A stretch of DNA of 26,091 bases from Fragilaria crotonensis (Eukaryota; Bacillariophyta; Fragilariophyceae; Fragilariales; Fragilariaceae), in contig JAKSYS010000778.1 in NCBI GenBank assembly GCA_022925895.1, forward strand, positions 1 to 26,091, written 5' to 3'. Each line of letters starts with the position of its first letter. Position 1 is the first letter of the stretch. The notes beneath the pieces are model-generated. The model did no database searches and was not told the origin of the DNA. It was given only the letters and a program-made list of their open reading frames with translations. Positions 17,915 to 26,091 of this stretch are shown here, one piece after another. The translations under genes were made by a program, and so were the position numbers.

Positions 17915-19935
17915 TTAAGCCCGGAATCGATTGATAAAATCCCATTCCTCATCGAGGGTGCTGCCAATATACTCTTGCTCCATGTCCCGCTCTTGCAGAG
18001 CGTCGCCAAGTTCAACTTTCAGCAACTGCTCAGCCTCTTCAATTTCTTCTATCTCCAATTTCGCACGGTTCGCCAGAGAACCCTCGCCTTCATCTAATAC
18101 TACAGAATTCAAATTCATCGCAGAATAGCTTGCAGAGTCATCCAGATTTTCCTCCAGCTGTCCTGGGCCTGTCACCCACACTAATGCTTGTTCAGCATTG
18201 TTTTGCGAATTTTGAAGAGCTTGCTTGGCAAGCGATTCGTCGATGCCCATGCTCAGCAGCGTTGCCAGTTCAACTTCGTCAACCTTCCTGCGACTCTCGT
18301 TGCGAGGACTGTTCGCTTTCGCAAAACCTTGTGTCACCAGCGTCTTATCAAGATCAAAAACAAGTCCAAGAACTACTTGAGGTGAACGTTGTGCCGTTTG
18401 GAAAATATCGATTGCCTTCTCCAGATTGTTGTTGGAGAGACGCAGAAGCCCTGCCACGACAACGAAATCGGGATCCATACCTTGAGTTCCATGTTGTGGC
18501 TGCAAATCGATGAAACCAAGTATCTCTCCCAAGGTTAGAACAAGATCCAGATCCACGTAATCTACCGTATTCTGACAAAGCCCAAGCATTGTCTGTTGTG
18601 CACGGCGCAAGTCCTGCAGCTCTTCATCGACCTTTTCAGTCTCCATCAACGTAGCGGCGAGATTGAGGTCACCATTCGTTCTTCGGAGTGCAGATATGGC
18701 TTGAAACTGAGTCACTCCAAGCGCATCACACAGAAATTGGATTTGTTCGCTAGTCGACACAATGCGCAAGCCCTGACACAGGGAAAAGGCCCAATCAAGC
18801 CGCTCCTGGCTCTTTTCCTTGTCTTGTGAAAATTGATATGCGATGCCCTGCAAGAGGAACAATCGACAAAAGATCGACGATAATGGTGGAACAGGATTTC
18901 CCATGTCGGCTTGAACGAGAGCCAAAGTAACGAAATTCGAGTCCACTTGCTTGCGTAGTGTTTTCTCGGCAATATCTAACCTCCGTACAACATCCGGCAA
19001 GTTGTCGATGCTTTCAAGTTTCAAGTATACCCAAGCAATATCTAACTGCAATAGCCCGTAGTTGTCCACGACATCTTGCCAGTGCTGAGCAACCTTGCTC
19101 CATTCATGGTCTGCTTCCATGAAAAAGATCAGAGCCGAAGGTAGATTGGAATCATCCATACGTTTCCGCCCAATACGATGCAATCCAAGTGCCGTTAGAA
19201 AAGCAAGGCGGTCCACCGGGAGCATTGGCACATGCTTGCCATGTTGATCAGTCACATCGAATACTGTCGTGGCTCCTAGTTTGGTCGCAGCCTGACGGAT
19301 GGATGAAACCAGAGTTCGGTCTGCATTTTCGCCTTGAGTCTTGTGATACGTAAGGCACATCATGGCAACTTGTTCCTCGCGTCGAGCTGAGTAACTGATC
19401 CTGTCGTGCTGGATGATATCCTTCAATTGTCTGAGATCTCCAGTTACGATGGATCGACCCCTGTAGACAAGCGCAAGGAGTCCACCTCCAACAACTCAAC
19501 CATGTCCTTGCACAAGGCGTCTGCCGTAAGCGAAGAGTCCACGCGGAAGATTTTGAGAACCTTGCCCCAGACTTCCAGACGTTCCGCCCAACATGGTGGA
19601 GATGCTGCTGCTGCCACGCTTTGCAGGTCACGTTGCAATCCCAGCACTTTGAGTTCCAGGCATTCGATGACGGCGGGCGGAGTAGTAGGTGCTCTTCTTT
19701 TCTGGTTAAGCTTATCAAGAGCATGTTGCTGCAAGACAATTAACGATGCAAGGATTTCATCCTTGGTTGAATCGATGGGACCATCAGCAAAATCCGCTGC
19801 AAGGTCTTGGAGAAGTTGCAGCGCAGCTCTATCGGATCCATCGCTGCGGATGTAGTACGGAGGTAGCCACAGCTTGATCTTCCTCATTCGCAGTTCCGCA
19901 AGAACCTGCTCCTTTACATCGCACAAGTTGCTCAT
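17915..19935 (-). CDS. NUB1: NUB1-like Ubl/UBA protein, one frame break
   Basis: NUB1 (NEDD8 ultimate buster 1) proteins bring NEDD8 or ubiquitin-like conjugates to the proteasome. The ATG at 19935 begins a helical N-region, followed by a ubiquitin-like domain (around 19550-19385). A helical TPR-like middle and two UBA domains follow (about 18750-18640, with FLCDALGVTQFQAISAL; about 18285-18165, with LLSMGIDESLAKQALQ), and an acidic tail ends at the TAA at 17915. The total order fits the NUB1 family. The reading frame changes near 19464-19471: the first frame stops at 19444, while the next frame is open from just upstream and continues the same Ubl fold (VYRGRSI ... LRQLKDI). Reading one base twice would restore continuity. 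No intron or slippery heptamer explains it, so it is either a sequence error, an allelic indel or recent inactivation. The family call rests on domain order rather than on a database comparison. Confidence 0.75.
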
Positions 19936-20171
19936 TCTGTTCAGCACTTACAACGCTTACAATGCACGTGTATCTTCTTCTTCAATGGGCGGGTGTCTGT
20001 AGCATCAATCATTCAACATCTTGTGTGCGTATGTGTCGGGGTGATTGTCAGTCGTGCCTCGTGCGATGATGTTACGCATACCTACATACCACATTCCACA
20101 AGCGAATACGCGTTCTGTGATAAGAAGTTCCCAGGTTTGGATTTCTATTGTTGGGAACATTTTTTGCAGAG

Positions 20172-20179
20172 TATAGATA
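20172..20179 (+). promoter_or_regulatory. TATA-like box upstream of 5S rRNA
   Basis: TATAGATA ends 23 bases before the predicted 5S start. An upstream TATA-like element near -30 to -25 supports RNA polymerase III transcription of 5S genes in several fungi and plants. Its role here is inferred from position. Confidence 0.45.
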
Positions 20180-20201
20180 GTTATGAATCATAACCACCGT
20201 C

Positions 20202-20319
20202 AGGAACGACCATACCACGATGACAGCACCGCTTCCCGTCTGCTCAGCGAAGTTAAGCATTGTCGGGCCCGGTTAGTACTACGGTGGGGGACCACGTTGG
20301 AATCCCGGGTGTTGTTCTT
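20202..20319 (+). rRNA. 5S ribosomal RNA
   Basis: A 118-nt eukaryotic 5S rRNA. Conserved landmarks run in order: GACCATACCAC, the GAAGTTAAGCA box A-like element, GTCGGGCC, GGTTAGTACT and GGTGGGGGACCAC, then AATCCCGGGTG. The terminal helix I pairs 20202-20210 with 20311-20319 (one or two G-U pairs included). A TTTT run at 20318-20321 is the RNA polymerase III terminator. It is a single copy in this window, not part of an rDNA unit. A short mobile repeat begins 85 bp downstream. Confidence 0.93.
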
Positions 20320-20404
20320 TTGCCGGATTAAACTGAAGGCGCAAACGTCCACTTTCCATCCTACACCGGCGCAATTGATACTACAAGCACCAGTGGCTAT
20401 ATCC

Positions 20405-20890
20405 TACTATCCTACTATATTATAAATTAATTGTGTGCGTGTGTGCGTGTGTGCGTGCGTGCGTCTGTTACGGAGTATGACCACTCTGGGGTACTGGATC
20501 AAATGTTGCACTGTTACGTGGATTACATGTACTACAGGTCTACAGTACATAAACGGACGGTAATTTATGTTGAAACGACAGTGTGTTACGTTACTGAACT
20601 ACAATACTGTACGAATTCAAAGTTACTGGATGGAATACTCATTGAATTTGCTGTGAACAGGTTGCTTGACAAATGCTACTGTAAAATATACCGTGCGATG
20701 AACTGCAATACTGGGGCATGATAAGTACCAGGTACCTGGTACTGTACTTCATGAAGTTTCCTACGTGGGTACCATGGTACTGCATACTGTAGGGGAAAAA
20801 GTAGTGATACGGAGTACGACCAGGTTGGGGGTACTGTACGTCCAGTTTCCTGTAGTAGACACTCCGATCAAATGTGAGGCACCCACTAGT
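20405..20890 (+). mobile_element. Repeat copy B: uninterrupted short non-coding element with empty TA site
   Basis: This 486-bp repeat matches, in reverse complement, the two arms that flank the transposon at 1596-5158, with few mismatches. It therefore represents the pre-insertion state; the TA at 20677-20678 is the target. It starts TACTATCCTACTATATTATA, has a TG/CG tract (about 20434-20466) and ends ACCCACTAGT. It contains the 20-bp palindrome AGTACCAGGTACCTGGTACT (20724-20743, also in copy A at 1529-1548). There is no meaningful coding capacity. Confidence 0.8.
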
Positions 20891-22162
20891 CACCTATAAC
20901 ATCATCAATCATCGCACAACCACAACCGCCACCTGGTGGTGTTTCCCTATCCAAAACAACGAACACGATATATGTAGGTTTGTTGTCAATGCAATCAACT
21001 GCCATCCGAATTTCACTATCATGTACCCTGAAGACCACAACGCCCAATTTTCACTGACAATTTTTGTATTGTCTAGTACTAGCTAGTAGTAAGGAAATGA
21101 CATAATTGTTCTTCCTGCCTCTGCAAGGGATGAGTGACAAAATGAGGTCAACGGTGACATGCCATTCTTGGCCCACCAAATTTCTCAAGGTTGCTTCTAT
21201 GTTGATTAACATGATTTGTACTGCATCAAAGTTTCTACATCTCGTATCTCATCCTCAAGTAGGCAACCCTTCATTACTAATATAAAACTCTGACAGCCTG
21301 GCACTGTTTTCATCAGTTGGTTCAAGCTCTGCATTAACCTTGCGGCACTTTCTTACAAAAGCATGGAACTCTGCTCACCAATGATGGAAAATTCATTCAC
21401 GACTTAGCTCTCTTGTTCCGGGATGTCTCCCATTGTTGATCCAACTCGTGTTCATGAGTCCATTGATCGAATACCAGCTGCCACTGAGATGATTTGGCCA
21501 GTTCTTTGATTGATTGAATGAAAAGTGCAGAGCAATAACATCACATAGAACAGCTTTTGTGTGCATACTATGTTAAGATTGTCTCATGACCGCACCATCA
21601 CTGCAAAATGAGCTGTCCACTAAGCCGTACTATACTCCGTACAACTTTAACAGGTTAGTTGAGTATCCCAGTATGTGGGTACAGCGGCAGCACGGTAAAT
21701 TAGGTTTCTGGTTTTTTTAACAGGTTATGAAACGTGGATTTCCAAACTTGGCTAAAATATCTCATTAACTGCACGGTGAGACAGCAAGTCCCACAAAACC
21801 AAAAATCGAAGTTGAGTCACGAATGATATGGTTGTGAGCTGTGAGCCCTTGCTTTGAAACTTGGATCGAAAAAACCCGAATGGACACTGGACACTGGACA
21901 CCGCCTCTGCCCGTATTGCAGGATTGCAGGTTGCTGGACCTTCCAGTAGACGTGTATTCCGAACCCCCATTTCTACCATTACCCATTATGCAGTACGCAG
22001 TATTCGAAGTACGGTGTACGGGTGTGCGGGTTCATTGTGTACTGGAGTACGACGTAGTAGTGTCATATTGTGTCTCGGGTCCGTGTATGACATGCATACT
22101 GCAGTAGGAGTACTAGTACGTCGTAATGCAAGATTCAATGATATGTACTGCTACTACCAGGT
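20891..22162. other. Intergenic region, no gene seen
   Basis: Only short frames without recognisable domains are present. Part of 21100-21550 has minus-strand stretches that look weakly coding but are broken by stops. Positions 21985-22125 are rich in TACG/GTAC-type short repeats. Confidence 0.4.
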
Positions 22163-22907
22163 AGTACCAGTTAAAAATGGCTTTGAGCCCTTAAAAAAAA
22201 TTGAGCCACTAAATAGTGTAATTTTCACGACGTCTACAAAAAAGGTACTCAATATCATTTTAACTACTTCTTGACATACGGCAATGATGTTCCTTGCCAT
22301 GTGGAGCTGCGTTCCTTCGCTGTGCAAAACAGGCATTTTGGAAGCCGGGGTTTTGCTAACCGCACTGGACGATGGCACCTCGGAGATTTTGCACATCTCA
22401 AATTTTCCACCATTGAGCAGGGCCACCAATTTTATGTAGACATCCCGTGCAGTATTTTTTTTAATGATTGCGAGAAATATAGATATCTGCTTAACTGTAG
22501 TTCCCGTGCCATGTACTTCACGTGATGAATTACATCATGTTTTGGCGTGATACCTATGTGCGACGTAGAATCAGCGTAGCAGTACAAAGAAATTGGGTGA
22601 AGACGACAATGAAATTATGTTGAATGGAGTAAAAAAACTCAACGGACAGATATTGAAAAATATTCAGGTATGAATATAAACTAGTAAATTGCTTAGAGCC
22701 ATTAAACCGAGAACGACGCTTGTAAAAGCATCAATATCTTCATGAATTCTTTGTCCAGTATAGAAATGATTCAACCATGTGGTAGCATAAAGCATGATCG
22801 ACATGTGTGGCACTTGAAGTTAATTGCATTGCATCGGATTGTCATTGAGAACTTTTTAGGCCAACATGGTGTTTTTTAATGACTCAAAGCCATTTTTAAC
22901 TGGTACT
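22163..22907. mobile_element. 745-bp non-autonomous element with perfect 25-bp terminal inverted repeats
   Basis: Bases 22163-22187 are the exact reverse complement of 22883-22907 (outer ends AGTACCAGTT and AACTGGTACT). A looser A/T-rich match continues a further 10 bases inside. GGT flanks it on both sides (22160-22162 and 22908-22910), a possible 3-bp target duplication; the right flank is itself GGTACT-repetitive, so this is uncertain. The interior holds only short frames, so it would need a transposase from elsewhere. It is unrelated in sequence to the TA element at 1596-5158. Confidence 0.75.
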
Positions 22908-22910
22908 GGT

Positions 22911-23466
22911 ACTGGTACGAGGCACGTGTACATCGTTGTGCGTTCGACGCAAAACGGTACTAGTACCAGGTATACAAAACCCCACAACACCCCGAGGAGC
23001 ACGAAGCATGAAAGCAAGGTCCCAAGCCGGGCCCGTGCCAGCGCAGTTGAACTCTGCACAATTCTGCGAGGTCTTGGATATCGAGGTATCGAGGAGCACC
23101 TGGCATACATGTGTATTCAGACACACGTTCAGACGTGTGACCAGCAACGCATGCCCTTCAAGGAATCCCCAATCCAGTCCAACAAAAAGCAGGTGAGTTC
23201 CGTGATTCTGAGTGGAAGCAAGACTTCGTGCCCGAACTTTCTGCTACATAGAGCTACAACTAATAGAGTTGCGACTACCAGATTCCAGTTTCATCTTAGG
23301 TTACTGCTCGATTTAAGCTGCAATATAAGAGAAGATTTAAGAGAACATGGCTAGTAATTGTAGGTTGATACGCTGAGCTCTGAGGACTAGTCCTCATAAA
23401 CATTGATGTGCCGTGATCCAAATGGGACCTTTGGAGAATGCAAACGCATAAACTACAAGACTTACG
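22911..23466. other. Intergenic region with weak coding trace
   Basis: An open plus frame runs from the inverted repeat through 23354. Its middle (about 23010-23190) reads as plausible protein and is followed by a consensus-like donor CAG|GTGAGT at 23189-23196. No partner exon or family could be identified, so no gene is called. Confidence 0.3.
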
Positions 23467-24850
23467 CTATGCAACTGCGGCACCAAATCGAGTGTCTGCG
23501 TGTACCATCGTGGGCTTAGGAACACCCTGAGGAGAGGCCACAGTTCTTCCCGCTACCCACGGATGATGCAGAACTTGAGCAAGTGTCAACCGCTTGTGGG
23601 TCTTGCCAAAACATGTTTTGTAGTAGATCGCACGCTTCTGACGAAAGCGTAATGTGATGCCCTGCCAATAACTCCTTCAGCTCACCTTTGGCAATCTTCG
23701 CGTAACGCTTGTCACTTTCGTGTGCCCACTTGAAAGGAGCCATTCCAACCAGCAGCACAAATAAAATGACACCTGCTGCCCAAAGATCCACAGCAAAGCC
23801 ATCAAAAGAACCTTCCTTCTCGGTCACTTCTGGAGCCATGTACATAAGTTTTCCACCTGGATTCTGTGCGACAATGAGACGCCGCTCAGAACCTTCACTG
23901 ACATCTGTCACGCATCCAATGTTAGACGGATCAGTGAATGGGACTCGCAGTGCCATTCCCATATCAATTATGACAAGATTGCCCTTGTCGTCTACCATTA
24001 TATTCTCCAGTGATAAGTCCCTGTGGCATACTCCCTTGATTTGAAGGTGTAATAGACCATCGAGTAATTGCCGAAACCACACTCGAGCCTTGTCCTCGTC
24101 CGGTAGTTGATTGTTTTCATGACTGATATGACCAAACAAGTCACCACCTGAGCAGTATGGCATTACTGTGTACAGGTAATTGTCGTCTTGCAGAACTTCA
24201 ATGCCCCCCAGCACATTAGGATGATAATCACCAACTAATTGCATAGCTGAAATCTCCTTCACAGGATCTTCCAAGTGGCGACCGCGCAGTTGTTGTATCC
24301 GAGTCCATGATGAGAACTGTCAAGGACAGAGTGCTCAAGGATTAGCAAGCTCAAACCAACGTAATGGATAGGAGTAAACTCAGATTGCGCTTACCTTGAT
24401 AGCCACCAACTGGTCCGTTGATTCCCACTCAACATCTCTATGCGATAATAGCCGGTCACGGTGACTCCTTTGTTTCAGCACAACGCATTGTCGAATCACT
24501 CCATAAGTACTTTTTGCCAGCTTCTCTCTCACAAGATATGCATGTTTCGAATTCAGCGCCATGATAACATTATTCACCTCATGAATCTTGCCGGATCGGT
24601 GATCGAATGCCTTGATTGCGTTGCGGCGCGCACATGGTGTCACGGTCGGCATGGGAAACTCCAATGGTTGCGCCGCAGGACCAGCTGCTTCTTTGCAAGC
24701 GCTGGACATAAAGTAGCTTGTCGACAGGAAGTCATGGTAGTAACTCATCATTGATTCTCGACTCATCATCCGTGGATCGCTGTATGCGGATAAGGTGGTC
24801 GTGTTCTTGATGTTCTGGCGGAAATGAGAATTATGGTTATACGCAGACAT
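23467..24850 (-). CDS. Ser/Thr protein kinase, two exons, frame break near the C-lobe end
   Basis: The gene model (minus strand) is exon 1 24850-24395, intron 24394-24317 (GTAAGC ... ACAG, 78 bases, phase 0) and exon 2 from 24316. Kinase landmarks run in order: the VAIK lysine K152 is the last codon of exon 1, followed by alpha-C E173, HRDLSLEN with D252, DMG instead of DFG with D270, MAPE, and DLWAAGV in helix F. The glycine-rich loop is degenerate (only the third glycine is kept: LAKSTYGVI). About 110 residues precede the kinase domain and have no recognised motif. After QDP at 23602-23597 the exon frame runs into nonsense and stops at 23516. Shifting by +1 gives the canonical ending KRLTLAQVLHHPWV and a stop at 23467. 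This indicates a 1- or 2-base indel near 23596. The closest group is probably CAMK-like, but this is uncertain. Confidence 0.85.
24317..24394 (-). other. Intron of the protein kinase gene
   Basis: It is 78 bases long on the minus strand, starting GTAAGC and ending TTGACAG. Both flanking exons are in phase 0, and joining them places the VAIK lysine directly before the alpha-C region, as expected for a kinase. Confidence 0.85.
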
Positions 24851-26091
24851 GACATGGATGTGGGACCGTGCCCGCCAGAAAGTTCCTATGCTGCACAGAG
24901 ACACGGAAGGCTAGATTTCGACGAAATCACGTTTCATGTGAGTCGAGATCACTCGATCGGATACGAAACTGCTAATTCAGGGGGAGTCAATGATCGATTC
25001 CTCGTGTATGGATTAATACATATACATTCACACTGTCTATACTCATAGTATGATACTCGCATCAGCGACATTGGTTATATACTTTATTCAAAACCTTATA
25101 ACTCTGAATGTACAGTTGCGCACAACAGGTCGTGCAAGAAATCCGATGAAAAGCCAAACTTCACACGATTCGACACGCGATGGCATCCGTTCGCTTTGTG
25201 TCTGTGATGAGATGGGTATGGTTCCGGCAGCAAATCAAAAATGCATTGTTCAGACTTGAGAATGTTCCAACCTTTTATTTTCGGCCGGGGTGATACATGC
25301 TACCAAATCTTGAGAGGGAAGTTTCACATCCAAATTCAAAGTATCGCTGGATCCTGGACACCACACTCCGTCGGTCCGAAAGATTTGGGTAGCATCAGCG
25401 TTCAAGTGCATTTTACAATACTAGTACTATGGTAGAACGTCGAACAACTTCACTAGCTAGAACCTAGAACTCCAGTATTCCGAATACATCAACTCGCATT
25501 CTAGTACCACAACATGCTTAATTAACATTCACGAACTAACATACGAACTTGTTTACGTGATCGTGACACGAACCAGATTATTATACCGCAGGACTAACAC
25601 AATCACCCAGGACTGCATCGCTACCGAGGCGTCACTCGGCAAAGTTCCAAGATCACTATGTCATCGCATCCAGCATTAGTAACCCAATCCTCGTTCGCGT
25701 TTTGTTAGTATTGTAGTACCTTGCCTTATTGTAGGCAACAGTCTTGCACTTGACGCTGATTTCGATGCTTCAAGTTGATGCCTATTACCTAAGAGTTGTG
25801 AGTACGCAATGTAGTACGCCGTCGTTGGACAGTAAGTGTGAGTCAAGCTTCATATTAAAGTCCATTTCGAGTCCATGTATTTTAGGCCAAGGCCCCTCTG
25901 AACGGTTCGTGGCACATGAAAGTTTAAAATATTGCATTCTCCCACGAAACGTGCGATGAGAACACGTCTTCGAATTTGGGCGACGCCATCACCGACGCAT
26001 CCAATGGGGGAGACACCCTACCACATACGCAATCTTGCCTTGACGAGCTTTGTGCGCATGAAAATGCACCATAACTACAGTAGAATCTACT
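24851..26091. other. Intergenic region to the window end, no gene seen
   Basis: It is upstream of the kinase gene. The frames present (largest 74 codons at 24824-25048) overlap the kinase start or show no recognisable content. No RNA gene, inverted repeat or array was detected. Confidence 0.4.

Noticed and set aside
22866-23354. A 162-codon plus-strand frame with a good splice donor near 23191
   Set aside because: It begins inside the inverted repeat of the 745-bp element, has no partner exon that I could find and matches no family.
1-26091. CRISPR arrays or prokaryotic mobile elements
   Set aside because: No regularly spaced direct repeats, ribosome binding sites or operon structure occur; the window is eukaryotic.

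Overview
This is eukaryotic nuclear DNA, most likely from a diatom or a close photosynthetic stramenopile. Three observations support that. One large gene starts with a bipartite plastid presequence: a signal peptide ending at an Ala|Phe-Ala-Pro junction, the 'ASAFAP' type typical of diatoms. Genes are mostly intron-poor, with short GT-AG introns. A eukaryotic 5S rRNA gene and a class II tRNA-Leu gene without an encoded CCA are present. The genus cannot be fixed from the sequence.

Left part (1-8700). Positions 1-1379 hold palindromic repeats and decayed sequence without a convincing gene. Positions 1380-5412 are a nest of two mobile elements. A Tc1/mariner-like transposon (1596-5158, with 12-bp terminal inverted repeats, TA duplications and an intact 1068-1069 aa transposase) sits inside a copy of a short non-coding repeat. 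A second copy of that repeat at 20405-20890, in opposite orientation, still shows the uninterrupted TA target site. A third, internally deleted copy lies at 8525-8699. Positions 5413-7074 are intergenic and carry a pair of CRE-like sites. They are followed by an unrecognised acidic-tract/TPR-like gene that appears split into two frames (7075-8285).

Middle (9041-17618), all + strand except the tRNA. It holds a two-exon gene for a tandemly duplicated zeta-toxin-like P-loop kinase (first P-loop degenerate), a quinone-oxidoreductase-like MDR protein with an N-terminal hydrophobic anchor, a tRNA-Leu(CAA) on the minus strand, and a 1413-aa XRN-family 5'-3' exoribonuclease. The last has a predicted plastid presequence and three C-terminal dsRBD-like repeats, and is the most distinctive gene of the window.

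Right part (17915-26091). It holds a NUB1-like Ubl/UBA protein gene (minus strand, one frame break inside the Ubl), a 5S rRNA gene with a TATA-like box, the uninterrupted repeat copy, a 745-bp element with perfect 25-bp inverted repeats, and a two-exon Ser/Thr protein kinase gene (minus strand, one frame break near the end of its C-lobe). The rest is intergenic. The genes show no shared pathway. Links are limited to mobile-element activity and to two or three otherwise healthy genes broken by a single-frame shift, which could mean either sequence errors or recent decay.
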